This document shows, piece after piece, positions 22,790 to 41,431 of a DNA stretch of 64,000 nt (position 1 is the first letter of the stretch; every line of letters starts with the position of its first letter). Under the pieces are notes generated by a model. That model had not been told where the DNA came from, did not search any database, and saw only the letters and a list, made by a program, of their open reading frames with translations. Made by a program: the position numbers and the translations under genes. Source of the DNA: Bagarius yarrelli (taxonomy: Eukaryota; Chordata; Actinopteri; Siluriformes; Sisoridae); assembly GCA_005784505.1 (NCBI GenBank), contig VCAZ01000238.1:278501-342500 (forward strand), written 5' to 3'.

Positions 22790-22985
22790 ATTTCAGGGGT
22801 CTTTCTGTGTGGGTTTCCTCCCACAGTCTAAAAACATGTGTGTTAGATTAATTGGTGATTCTAAACTGCCCATAGGAGTGAGTGTGAGTGTGTGTGTGGT
22901 CCTGTGATGGACTGGTGACCTGTCCAGCGTGTCCCCCTCCTGTCTTTCACCCTTTCAGAGACGGCTGGGATAGACTCCAGTATAA
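22790..22985 (+). mobile_element. Second SINE-like family, 3' part
   Basis: Contains GTGTGGGTTTCCTCCCACAGTC, AAAAACATGTGTGTTAG, TGATGGACTGGTGACCTGTCCAG and TTTCAGAGACGGCTGGGATAGACTCCAG. The same blocks occur inverted at 56213-56521, where the head is also present. It resembles the body of DANA/Mermaid-type fish SINEs, but the family name is not certain. Confidence 0.65.
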
Positions 22986-23632
22986 AAATCCCGATTAAAG
23001 TTTTTAATTGAGTTTGATTAACCTTTGATTAGAGTTTGATTGGATTGGATTGGATTGGATTGGATTAGTCAGTTGGGTTAGTGGTGATAGGAAGTGAGAT
23101 TAGAGTTGATAGGAGGGCGGATTAAAAGATGCTTAGAGTTTTGATTAGTGTATTAAATTGAATCGATTAAGATTATAGTTTAGATGAGACATTTTTGTCT
23201 GATGTCATTTAATCGAAGTCGGTCAGGTTGGAGTTAATTAGAATCCAGATTAGAGTTGATTTGAGTTTTGATCTGAATTGATTAGAATCCTGATTAGACC
23301 AGAATAAAAAATTTATAATAAAGTTAATTAAAGCATTAATTAAAGCCGTTTCTTAATTAGAGTTTCAGTTAGAATTTTAGTCTTGATTAAAGTTTTAATC
23401 AGAGTTGGTTTGTATTTTGGTTCGAGTCGGTGAGGCTTTTGATTAGATTTGATTAGACTCCTGATTAAAGTTTTGAGTAGCTGATTAGAATCGGAATTGG
23501 AGTTTAAGTTTGAGTCGATTCGAGTTCTGATGTCTCGTGTGTGTTTAGGGTTAAGTGTCTCTCCGTCCTGCTTCTCGAACCCTCGCTCGGCTCAGCATAA
23601 AGTGAAGTGTTTTTGTGCTTTTTGTCTCTCAG

Positions 23633-30046
<6,414 letters not shown>

Positions 30047-30232
30047 TGGAAACCGTCTCCCTGTCAACGTGTGAGCCGTGTGTGAAATCAAACCACTTCC
30101 CACTGATCTCATGAACACTCACACACACTCACACGGACACACACACACTCAGGTGCAGTTAGGAACTGAACGCTGCTGCGACGTCCTCCTTGGCTTCTTA
30201 ATTACTGTAGACAGGATTGTTGATAGGGTTAG

Positions 30233-30238
30233 AATAAA
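30233..30238 (+). other. mpnd polyadenylation signal
   Basis: AATAAA, 187 bases after the mpnd stop codon, followed by an A-rich stretch and a T-rich segment at 30258-30270. Further AATAAA sites occur near 30920 and 30937. The first is the simplest 3' end. Confidence 0.6.
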
Positions 30239-30273
30239 AAAAAAAAGAACAAAGGATTCTTTTATATTTATAG

Positions 30274-30304
<31 letters not shown>

Positions 30305-30458
30305 GAGCCACTACATGTGAATGTCACACCACAACGATGCGACATGTAGCTGAACAATTCAGCAGCCCGTCGTACTTTTACTGCTGTGATTCTATTATAC
30401 CTCATTTTACAATTTAATCTTAAATCTGTCTGAGTCGATTTTCAGTGAACAGTAAGTG

Positions 30459-30637
30459 AATGTGTGTGTGTGTGTGTGTGTGTATGTGTGTGTATATGTG
30501 TGTATGTGTGTGTTTGTGTGTGTGTGGTGTATATGTGTGTATATGTGTGTATGTGTGTCTGTGTGTTTATATGTATGTGTGTTTTTGTGTGTGTGTATGT
30601 GTGTGTATGTGTGTGTGTGTATATGTGTGTGTACGTG
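30459..30637. repeat. (TG)n-(TATG) compound microsatellite
   Basis: Interrupted TGTGTGTATG units over about 180 bp. All three forward frames are open (VCVCVC peptides), which is purely a property of the repeat. Confidence 0.97.
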
Positions 30638-30667
30638 AGGATTTCATTAGCTGACTGTATTTCTGCT

Positions 30668-30800
30668 TCACGGTGGGCAGTGGTAAAGGAGCCGGACTAG
30701 AAATCAGAAGGTTGTAAGTTCAAATCCCAGAACCACCAGTCAAAAGTATTTAACCCTAAACTGCTCAGATGTCACCTTTGGCTCCGAGTGTCTGCTGTCT
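30668..30800 (+). mobile_element. tRNA-derived SINE, partial
   Basis: Head GGTGGGCAGTGGTAAAGGAGCCGGACTAGAAATCAGAAGGTTGTAAG, then TTCAAATCCCAGAACCACCAG (B-box region), and GGCTCCGAGTGTCTGC at the 3' side. More diverged than the other copies. Confidence 0.6.
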
Positions 30801-30966
30801 GCTACACTATAGATGATAATACACACGGGGGCGCTGTTACCCCACTGCTGGTGTCGAATCACAGGTTCTAGTTATCAGTATTTTAGTGTGTTTAGATGAA
30901 CTGCACAAAATGCAGAAAAATAAAATTTACACTGAAATAAACGTGTGGAATTTACAGTCTGTCTGA

Positions 30967-31004
<38 letters not shown>

Positions 31005-31219
31005 TCAGGATGAGAATTACGCTTCATTTGACTCATCAAATGATTCGAATCGTTCTTCTCTTGATTTACTTGTCATTAAGGTGATTAAGGTTTCCTGGCT
31101 TCCTTCTAAGATTTTCTATGGAATTAAGATCTGGACATTGACCAGGACACTCCAGGACCTCCATGTGTTTCTTTATGATTCATTCACTTGTCTTGTCTTG
31201 TCTTGGTTGTGTGTTTTGG

Positions 31220-31880
31220 TTTATTGTCATCCACAACCAATTTCCAATGCTCTGGCTGAGGGAGGAAGGTTCTCACCCAAGATTTGATGGTACATGGTTC
31301 CGTCCATCGTTCCTTTGATACGGTGGTTCTCCTGTCCCCCTAGCAGCAAGACACCAAGAAAGTATATTGTTTCCACCTCCAGATTGGCAGCATTCATCCG
31401 AGTCGAGTTGAGACCAAAAAACTCAATTTTGGTCTCATCTGTCCACAAACACTTTAACCCAGTTCTCCTCTCAATCATCCAGATGTTCATTATTAATCTT
31501 CAGACAGGTCTGTACATGTGCTTTCTTCAGCCAGGAGAACCTGTGGGAGCTGCAGGATTTCAGTTCTTTACGGCGTAGTGTGTTACCGATTGTTTTCTCT
31601 GTGATTTCTGTTCCAGCTGCATTGAGATCATTGACAAGATCCTTCCCTGTAGTTCTGGACTGATTCCTCAACGTTCTCATGATCACTGAAACTTCACATG
31701 GTGGGATCTGAGGGACATCGACAGTTATTTTCTTTCAGTTATTTGTGAATAATCGCACCAGCCGTCGTCACCTTCTTATCAAGCTGCTTGGCGACGGTCT
31801 CTGCTTGGTAGGTCTACATTCTTGTCCCTGACATCCTTAAACAGCTCTTTGGTTATGATCACGGTGAAGAGTTTGGAATT
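31220..31880 (-). pseudogene. Tc1-like transposase pseudogene
   Basis: The minus strand shows diverged Tc1 transposase segments in two broken frames: an N-terminal to central part (RTLRNQSRTTGKDLVNDL, HRFSWLKKAH; 31471-31686) and a DD34E-core part (LWTDETKIEFFG, SARALEIGCG; 31227-31490). Frameshifts and stops prevent expression. DETK holds the second catalytic Asp position of the family. It cannot encode an active enzyme. Confidence 0.85.
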
Positions 31881-31944
31881 TGATTGGTTGCTTCTGAGGA
31901 CAGGTCTCTTCTATACAGGTAACAAACTGTGATTAGGAGCAGTC

Positions 31945-33500
31945 CCCTTCAAGACAGCACCTTTAGAAGAGTCCCCTTCAAGACAGCACCTTTTAGAAGA
32001 GTCCCCTTCAAGACAGCCCTTTAGCACCTTTAAAGAGTCCCCTTCAGACAGCACCGTCCCCTTCAAGACAGCACCTTTAGAAGAGTCCCCAAGACAGCAA
32101 CTTCAAGACAGACCCCTTCAAGACAGCCGTTTAGAGTCCCTCAAGCAGCCCTTTAGAGAGAGTCCCCAAGACAGCACCTTCAAGACAGAAGGTCCCCTCA
32201 AGACACACTTTAGAAGAGTCCCCTTCAAGACAGCACCTTCAAGACAGCCTAGAAGAGTCCCCTTCAAGACAGCACCTTTAGAAGAGCACCTTTAGACCCC
32301 AACAGACCTTTAGAAGAGTCACCTTCAAGACAGCACCTTTAGAAGAGTCCCCTTCAAGACCCTTCTTTAGAGAGTCCCCTCAAGACAGCACTCCCCTTCA
32401 AGACAGCACTTTAAGAGAGTCCCCTTCAAGACAGCACCTTTAAGAGAGTCCCCTTCAAGACAGCTTTAAGAGAGTCCTTTTAAGAGAGTCCCCTTCAAGA
32501 CAGCACCTGTTTAAGAGAGTCCCCTTCAAGACAGCACCTTTAAGAGAGTCCTCTTCAAGACAGCCTTTAGAAGAGGCCCCTTCAAGACAGCACCTTTAGA
32601 AGACCTTTAGTCCCCTTCAAGACAGAACCTTTAGAAGGAGTCCCCTTCACCTTTAGAAGAGTCCCCTTCAAGACAGCACCTTTAGAAGAGTCCCCAAGAC
32701 AGCACTTCAAGACAGACCTTTAGAGAGTCCCCTTCAGACCACCTTTAGAAGAGTCCCCTTCAAGACCCCTTCAGCACCTTTAAGAAGTCCCCTTAGTTTA
32801 GAAGAGTCCCCTTCAAGACAGCACCTTTAAGACCCCTTCAAGACAGCCTTTAAGAGAGTCCCCTTCAAGACAGCCTTTAAGAGAGTCCCTTCTTCAAGAC
32901 AGCACCCCCCTTTAAGAGAGTCCTCCTTCAAGACAGCACCTTTAGAAGAGACAGCACCTCCCCTTCAAGACAGACCTTTAGAAGTCCCCTCAGTCCACCT
33001 TTAGAAGAGTTTAGAAGAGTCCCTTCAGAGTCCCCTTCAAGACAGCAAGAAGAGTCCTTTAGAAGAGTCCCCTTCAAGACAGCACCTTTAGAAGAGCCCT
33101 TCCAGACAGCACCTTTAGAGAGTCCCCTTCAAGAGAGTCCCCTTTAAGACACCTTTTAAAGAGATCCCCCTTCAAGACAGAGTCCCTTCAAGACAGCACC
33201 CTTTAGAAGATCAAGACAGCACCTTTAGAAGAGTTCAGCCCTTCAAGACAGTCCCCCTTTAGAAGAGTCAAGACAGCACCTTAAGCAGCACCTTACCTTT
33301 AGAAGAGTCCCCCTTCAAGACAGTACCTTCAAGACAGCACCTTTAGAAGAGTCCCCTTCAAGACAGCACCTTTAAGAGAGTCCCCTTCAAGACAGCACCT
33401 TAAGAGAGTCCCCTTCAAGACAGCACTTTTAGAAGAGTCCCCTTCAAGACAGCACCTTTAAGAGTCCCTTTCAAGACACCCTTTAAGAGTCCTGTTTAAG
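31945..33500. repeat. ~29-bp minisatellite inside the Tc1 element, ~50 copies
   Basis: Degenerate units of AGAGTCCCCTTCAAGACAGC plus ACCTTTAGA (or TTTAAGAG). Many units are truncated or fused, as expected from unequal exchange, slippage or imperfect assembly of a long array. There is no open frame of length. Confidence 0.92.
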
Positions 33501-33837
33501 AAAGTGCTCCTAATCTCAGTCCGTTCCCGGTATGAAAGACACCTGGGGACAGAAATCTTGCTTGATGACTGCAGATCAAACGCTTGTTTTATGTTCAGGA
33601 TGGGATGTGCAGGTTTATTTTATTTATTAATAATGATCAGCTGCTGTTTTATCACAAACATTTAGCATCAGAACGCCGTGGTTACACAGATGATTCCAGA
33701 AACGGGATTTTTACTCGTTTATTTACATAAAAGACGGGAAAGAAAGAGCAAGTACAAATATTCGGGTTTACAGGATCTTCAGGAATAACAGGACACCGAA
33801 GTTAGTTTTATTTCCACTGAGACAAAAAAACGGATTT

Positions 33838-33859
33838 TTATTTATTTATTTATTTATTT
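33838..33859 (-). other. Candidate sh3gl1 polyadenylation signals
   Basis: TTTATT repeats on the plus strand give overlapping AATAAA on the minus strand, about 2.9 kb past the sh3gl1 stop. Nearer sites may be used instead. Confidence 0.3.
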
Positions 33860-35348
33860 GAACAAACTAAACATACAATAACGAGCTATCGTAAGGAGTA
33901 ACATGCAAAACATGAATTAAAAACAGACGTTACATAAAAAAAAATACCGAATACTACAGAAATCAACCAGAGGGGGTTTTAGTGTGTGTAAAATAAATTC
34001 GGGAGAATCAAACGGATTTTGTGTTTATTTTTTTACACTGTATGTGTTGCTGATGTTGTGAAGGCACATCTGTACTCATGCTTGTACGCCTGCACGCGGT
34101 TCATGCTGAAGCCGGAAACACGCCGAGCCCTTTACACGGTCCGAGGGAACGGGAAGAACGTGTGGTGTCCTAGCTTTCTCATTCAATTGAATAGGAATTT
34201 CTATCACACACACACTCACACACACACTCACACACACACTCACACACACGTTGTAAACAGGACACTGAAAGTGTGAACAGATCACCAGGACGAGAGATTT
34301 TCATCACACAGGACAAGCATGCAAGACATGCTAAGCACTTGCATATTATAAAGCAACACACACACACACACACTATAACACACACATGGACACACTTTTC
34401 ATACAGTTTACAGTCTGGTCTATTCGGGAGCTCTGATTCTGGAGGTTCAGGTTTTTATTGATTTCTCTAATAATAATTTGGCCTTTTTATAATTGTTGCT
34501 CAGTTTTAATCAGAGATCCGATAAGAAAAGACTGAAAGGAGGACTTTCGCTATTCCGGGTTAAAGACGAGTGATGATAAAGGGACGAGGAGGAGGAGCAG
34601 CGGTGCAGGTTTTTTTTTTAGTTATTCTGCACTTCTGCTCAGTAAACAAGAAGAAAATGAGTGAAAGAAAGCGTGTGTGAAACAGAGCGAGAGTTGGAGA
34701 AAGAGAGAGTGAGAGAATGACACAGAGTAAGTGAGAGAGAGGGAGTGAAAGAAAAAGAGTGAAAGAAGGCAAGTAAGGGGAAAGAGTGAGAAAGAGACAG
34801 AGTAAGAGAGTGAATGAGAGAAAGGGAGTGAATGAGAAAAAAAGGGTGAAAGAGAGAGTAAGATTGAATGTGTGTGTGAGAGAGTGTGTGTGTGTATGTG
34901 AAAGAATGTGTGTGTGTGTGTGAGAGTTTGTAAGAGAGTGTGTGTATGTGAAAGAATGTGTGTGTGTGGGAGTGTGTGTGAGAGAGGGTTTGTAAGAGAG
35001 TGAGTGTGTATGAGTGTGTGTGTGTGAGTGTGTGTGAGTGTGTGTGTGTGAGCGAGAGCAGTAAGACACCGCCAGCAGTATCATTTCCAGAGATTAGAGA
35101 AGCTGAATTCAGGCCGTGTGTTAAAGCGAAGATTTTTTTTTAATACAAGCGCAAAAAACAGTAACATTAAACTCACATTAATCACCGAAAAACTTAAAAT
35201 CACAGGAGAAGCGGAGGATGTAGTGTATCAACTTCCTGTGTTCACTTCCTGTCCTGATTATTAAACATACAGCAAACAGCGTAAACACCACACGGGATTC
35301 AGAGCCGCAGTTTAGTGTTTTTCAATGCTAAAATACAACACAGGCAGT

Positions 35349-35582
35349 TTATCCATCCATTCATCCATCCATCCGTCCGTCAGTCAATCCACCCACCCAA
35401 CCATCCACCCCACCCACCATCCATCCATCCATCCCTCCGTCCATCCATCCGTCCATTACCCACCCATCCGTCCGTCCGTCCATCCATCCACCACCCCACC
35501 CATCCATCCATCCATCCGTTCATCCACCCATCCATCCGTTCATCCACCCCATCCATCCATCAATCCACCCATCCATCCATTC
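35349..35582. repeat. (CCAT)n tetranucleotide minisatellite
   Basis: CCATCCATCC with CCGT and CCAC variants over about 235 bp. Open frames (PSIHPSI peptides) follow from the repeat. Confidence 0.97.
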
Positions 35583-36792
35583 TCAGCCTGCTGTTTAGGT
35601 CGCATGTTTAAAACAGCACGTCAGCGCCCTCTACCGGTCAAAGTGTAGTAGGACCCTGTGAGTGTTGCTGTCAAATTCATCATCATTCTTCAACATCATT
35701 ATTTAAAAAAATTAAAGTATGAATATTTAGGAGCAGAAATGATTAAGTAAAAATGCTAAATAATCTTGCTGAATTAAATAATCATGTCAGTTTTATCTCT
35801 ACAGTGAGAAATATTTCTGTAGAAAATAAAAAAGGAATTAACCCAAGATTAGCGTTTAATATCTTCTTGAGTTATAAATATGAGGAATGGGTGAATACTG
35901 ACGCAGCTATATGGAAAAATAGAAGAATTATTTTTAAGGATCTCAGTCATGGAGTAAAAACAAAGACGAAATAAAGACTAAACCCTTCTGTGATTCTGAA
36001 GCTGGAGAGACGGCAGTGAGTTCACACATCACTGCAATCAACTGAAGGAATATAAAACACTTTTTAATATTTATCTATATGAAAGTGGGTGTAGTGTGAG
36101 TTGTGTATAAAGCTCCTGTATTGGTGTGTGTGTGTGTGGCTCAGGAACGCTACACACTGAGTGGCTGTAACACACGCAGCCCACAGTGTCGAGTTAAAGT
36201 CCGAAACGGTCGTCAAGATCACATCCTGACCAGCAGGGGGCAGTCAGTCTCGTTGGGTCAGTCAAAGGATCTAAAGTGAGTGTAACAGCAGGAAACATCT
36301 ACCAGTTTCCCTTTTTTTAATCATTGCTGGTCCTGGAATCGATTATAGGAACCTGGTCTGGGATTTTTTACACTAATGGGACGTTTAGAGGGAAAAGGGT
36401 GTGTCGATTATCTGTTACTTATTTCCTTAAAGCGGCTTTGAAGATAAGGAACTTATTTTTGATTGTTTTTTTTACTTTTTTAAGATGGATTTTTTTTCAT
36501 TTATATTTACTGTTTTAAGACTTTTACTTTTCGTTCGTTAAAATGATCATATGCTGTTTATAAAAGTGCGTTAAAGTCGAGTCGGTCTGTCTGACGTCTC
36601 CTACAAAGGTTAAGTAGTTCAGTCCAAGTCGTCAGTCGTTCGTCATCGGTCCTTCGTTTCTTCTTCTGGAATGTAAGAAGAAAAAGTTCTTTCCTTCATT
36701 AGAGGTGAAAGTGCCGGAGTTCAGGTGCTGAAATGGCTGAAATCTCTCCATAAAACCCTCTTTCTCCTTCTGTCTTTCTCTCGCTGGAGGTT

Positions 36793-36989
36793 TTAGCGTG
36801 ATAGTGGGACCATCACCTCCACATAGTTGCAGGGGAAAAATCCCGACTGGCCGCGAAGCGCTCCCTCGAACCAGTTCTCGTCGATCTGGTTGGTTAGGGT
36901 GATGATGTCGCCCTCGCGGAAGCCCAGCTCACCCTCGTTCTCTGGCTCGAAATCGTACAGGGCTTTACAGCACGCCTGCTCGGCTGGAG

Positions 36990-37022
<33 letters not shown>

Positions 37023-37954
37023 GATTAAAACATGTTAAAGGTTGACCAGTTCGATAAAGCAGTGTGTTAGACAGCAGTGTGTTAGACAGCAGTGTGTTAG
37101 ACGGATTAAAAACACCACCTGTGAAGTGTGAGGATAAGTTGAAGGGGGGATGAAAGGAGAAATGAAAATAATTTATTTTTTTTGATGTATAAGATGTGAT
37201 TGTGCTATAAAAACATCCTGTAAGTTTCCGAACTCAAATCTCTGTTGTTACAGATTATATTAAAGGCAGCCGGTTAAAACAGCAGGTTTTCTACTCGATG
37301 ATGTAATAGTGTGGATAAGCTCCGCCTCTACAGAAGAAAACAGACGCCTGCTTTAACATCGCTGTCCGTTTAGCACCGCCCATCGATTCACACATGCACA
37401 TAAAAGTGTGTCTTCAAAGACGAGACACTGAAGAGTTCCAAAGTGTAAACAAACACAGTCTTCGATTAACCTTCCGTCTGTAAACACATTTATTTCTGAG
37501 GATGTTCGGAACCGCGTCACTTAAAGTTCGCTGAACAGATGAGCAGAAAAAAATAGGAGGATGAAGGAAATGAACAAAGAATAAAAGAGGAAGAAAGAAA
37601 TATAAAAGGAAAAATTTAGAAGGAAGAAACAAAAAAAAAAACACCTAATGACTAAATCAGAAAAAGGGAGGAAAGAAGAAAGAAAGAAAAATAATAGAGG
37701 AAAGAGAAAAAGAATGAAGAAGAAATGAAGGAATAACATTGGGTAAGGAAGTAGAGAATGGAGGAGGGGAAGATTAAGAGAACGAAGGAAGGGATAGAAG
37801 AAGTTTTGAAAGAAAAAGCAATGAAGCAAAAAAAGAAAAACAACATTTTATCAATATTTAACTAAAATCCATTTCAAACCTTTTTTAAGAGTTTATTAAA
37901 CACACATGCGATGTATAAAAGATTACTGGCACATGCGTACAGCTGTTAAGCCAA

Positions 37955-37987
<33 letters not shown>

Positions 37988-39789
37988 ACACACACACACT
38001 TACACACACACAGAGCCCTCATCCCCACCCTCCTCTCAGTGTTCTACATGTTTGTATAAACATTGTGAAATCTTCAGCATGGAGTTATAGAGGAACACTT
38101 GGTGGTACGTCCGCCGCCTCCAGTGGAGCTCAGCTCAACATCCTGCAGATCCACATCTCTGGAACTGCTTCAGCTCTTACACAACCCCACCAGTCAGTGC
38201 AACGATCTGATCGTGTGTGGCGTGATTACGTCCCCAGAGCTCTCTCGCTGTGTTTATCAGATTAACCATCATGTCAGGCTGTGTGCATGCGGTTAGCAGA
38301 AACACACACAGGCCGTGTCCCAAAACACACACCGTCACATGATACAGTGTGTTAAAACGAGTACGTGGGCGGAGAAGTATGTCCGAATTCTTAGTAAGTG
38401 TAAATTTCCCAGGTGATGAGGTGATGTACACAAACAATGGACACTTTACTTTTCCATGATCCCGCGGGAGAGACGAGACGTAACATCCCAAAATGGGGAA
38501 CGGGGAACTTTTCCAGAGCTTTTTTTAACCCTTAGGATGAAACCATTTCACTCCTTAACATCATCCAGGACAAACATTCTCACACTTTAAATGTCATGTG
38601 ACCATATCAACATGGCGGCTGTAGTACGTCCCAATTTTATTCACACTACCTAATAATCATATATAGAATGTATTTTTTTTTTAAGGTTGGGAAGTACACA
38701 CTTTGATTTAGTGCACACTTTGATGTAGTGCACACTTTGATGTAGTGCACACTTAAGTACTATGTGATTTTGGACACAGTGACTGAATCAGGCAACAACA
38801 AGTGTGTGACGCAAAGCCACAATTTCAGCCACATGCCCAGGATCAGAACTTTCTAGAAACTTTGTCATTATCTTCTCTAGAATTTCGGTTATTGCTGCAG
38901 GTAAAAGTTACACACCTGCTTTAAAAAAAATGTGCGCAGCAGCGTTTTGTTGCGATAAAATTGCGGATTTAGGTGTAAACTGATGCACGATGTGACCAAC
39001 CGTTCAGCTCAGCTTTAGTGAAGGTCATCAGCGAACTGCTTTACACTCTCTTACGCTCATTTTCGTGGGTTAAATGAGAGATGTAGAAAAGAGAAACAAT
39101 GAAGTGTGTTTAGTGACTGATTGGTCACGTTTTGGGCGGGGCTTTACAATGATTGGTTAATTTTGTGATTGGATAAAAATGCAGAATGCATGGTGATTGG
39201 ATGACAGGTAAAATCATTTACAGTCATGTTTTTGCTACCGAAACAGATTTGAGTGGTGGATCATAGTTACGGTGTTGGACTACCAACCTGAAGATTGTGG
39301 GTTCGATTCCCAGCTCCACCGGACCACCACCACTGCTGGGCCCCTGAGCAAGGATTTAACCCCTAGTTGCTGAGTTGTATAAATGTAAGTTGCTCTGGAT
39401 AAGGGCGTCTGCCAAATGCTGTAAATGTAAATTCAGAAAGGGGCGTGGCCTGATGTCAGAGGGCGGGGTTTGTGTTAGAAGTAGATGGTCATTAATTACT
39501 GCTGTAAGATTTTATTTATCTTATTTAGATGACGCAGGTGGTTCGGTTTGATTTTTCTCCTTATCTTCTTTTTTTTTTAAGCGTGTTAATTGTTTCGACT
39601 CGTCACATCACACACACATGCACACGTTTACACACTCCTCGGACTCACTCAGTCTGGGTTTCCACGCTGACCTGATGCGCTTGAACGACTGATCTGATGA
39701 TGTCAGAGAAGAAAAAAAGAAAAACAGAGCAGAACGAGGTCACCGATTGACGACCAGGCAGCGGTGTCACACCCTGCCACCGACCCACA

Positions 39790-39820
<31 letters not shown>

Positions 39821-40734
39821 CTACATTGTCTCTCTGTTTTTCTCCTTCTCTTCATTTGTGACGAACCAATCATATTCCATCCCAGCACATACTGGAGTGT
39901 TTATTCTTCCTGCTCTAAAATTAATATTATTTTACCTAATGAATCTATTGGACTTTTTGTGTATTTATAATTACTGTATATTTAATTGGCGGTGATGTTA
40001 AAGCTTGAATATTGTATTATTATATTATATTATTATATTTATTAATACATTGGAATCCCAGCATACGAATGACCTCCTACGAATTTTACACTTACAAACT
40101 AAAATGAAGTGTAAAATTTGTATCGGCGTACGAACGAATCGGAGCGAACGCTCGAAGTCGAGTTTATGAATTTTAGATTTTATTTATTTAGTCAGTTTTA
40201 AAAGAGTCGATTCACGACAGTTACCTTAACTTCACCGCGCCTTCAGAAAACTTCAGGATTGTCGGCGTGGGTGTATTTATTCCATATTTTACTTCATTTA
40301 CATGTCTTTTCTAACTGTTTTTGATGCAATAATATAATTATACTGTTGGAAATTGGTAATATTGCTGATATTTTTATAATAATGCTGAGCGAATTTGGTT
40401 CGTATGCCGAGGTTCTGCTGTGTTTATATATTTTTTCATAGTTTATTTAAAGACGGCGTTAAACTAAAAATGACCTGTGCACCTTTAATTATTGAGAAAC
40501 GAAACAACAGACTCCTCGTACTGACTGACGACGGAAATCCGACTGGCTCCGGAATCGTACCTGTAGCAGGGAAATGGAAGGAGGTCACATGACTCACCTG
40601 TGGTCCGGATGGGCGGGGGAGCAGAAGCGGGAGCGAAGCCTCCATTTGACTGCTCGTTGGTTTCTCCGAAGTCGAAGACGGGTTTGGGTTTGGGGACGTA
40701 CTCTTTACGTGGACGAGACTGAGCCTCGAGAATC

Positions 40735-40795
<61 letters not shown>

Positions 40796-41396
40796 TTTCT
40801 TAAGCATCATTATGCAAATCAAATAATTGATCAGTAGGAATTTTATAGTTCATTATTAATGGCTGGATTGATGGTTTTTAATCGTTTTTCTAAACTGGTG
40901 GAAAACGACTGGAGTGAGAGAGAGAGAGTGTGTGTAAGAAAGAGATCTGTGTGTGTGTGTGTGGTGGGGGGGGGGGGGGGGGGGGGTTCCGTAATAATGT
41001 TAAAAAGAGGAAAATAGGAAATAAAGCTGAGTGGAGTTTCAGTTCCTTTAGGATTCCACGATGTCCAAACACAACCATTAACACAAACGCAGCCGAAACC
41101 CTGTGCATCTACACCACCAGACGACTTCATCCAATCAGTGTCCTTTTCAGCAAATCTAACAAATCAATTTAAAGCCCCGCCCACAAAATGTGCCAATTCG
41201 CTAAAGTATTACAAGGAAGTTAAGTGTGTATTTTGCAAAAAAAGGATCTATATAGACATTCTTATCAAAAACACCCGTATCTCTCTTTCTTTCTATCTCT
41301 CTGTACTTTATCCCTTCATCCCTTTATCTGTATTTTTATTAACTGGCCATGCACATGCGAGGGTTAGGATTAATGATTATTGTTATGAACTGAATT

Positions 41397-41431
<35 letters not shown>

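Larger units (their letters stand above)
18417..23632. other. Intergenic stretch between the divergent stap2 and mpnd genes
   Basis: Holds the stap2 5' flank (moderately CpG-rich at 18380-18440, with (CA)n and (TG)n tracts to 18580), two SINEs (18830-18985, 19015-19170), (ATT)n at 19268-19300, C-tracts near 19887, (AAT)n at 20152-20176, (CAAT)n at 20534-20613, and a SINE at 22790-22985. It also has a run of diffuse GATTAGAGTT/GATTAGAATC repeats from about 22600 to 23500. The first mpnd exon should lie here but was not identified. Confidence 0.55.
31080..33620 (-). mobile_element. Tc1/mariner-like transposon, degenerate, expanded by an internal minisatellite
   Basis: Transposase remnants lie on the minus strand (31220-31880). 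Tc1-typical flanking sequence follows: ATACAGGTAACAAACTGTGATTAGGAGC at 31914-31941 and GTGCTCCTAATCTCAGTCCG at 33503-33522, normally separated by a few tens of bases. Here about 1.56 kb of tandem repeat separates them. The sequence after 33520 (TATGAAAGACACCTGGGGACAGAAATC) continues the element. Terminal repeats were not clearly delimited. Confidence 0.75.
33620..36792 (-). other. sh3gl1 3' UTR and downstream region
   Basis: No coding exon was seen. It contains a TTTATT run at 33838-33859 (candidate minus-strand poly(A) signals), (CA)n at 34203-34250 and 34359-34387, a GA/TG-rich field at 34660-35060, and a (CCAT)n array at 35349-35582. How much of this is transcribed 3' UTR cannot be judged from sequence. 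Confidence 0.45.

Noticed and set aside
23497..23632. In-frame upstream extension of mpnd exon at 23633 without splicing
   Set aside because: TTTTGTCTCTCAG at 23620-23632 is a strong acceptor, and the upstream residues do not resemble MPND.
31227..31686. Active Tc1 transposase gene
   Set aside because: The reading frame is split and interrupted, and the element's non-coding part is disrupted by the minisatellite.
38099..38296. GC-richer ORF (VELSSTSCRSTSLELLQLL) in sh3gl1 intron 8 as an extra exon or nested gene
   Set aside because: No recognisable family, no clear splice sites on either strand, and exons 8 and 9 of sh3gl1 already join in frame.
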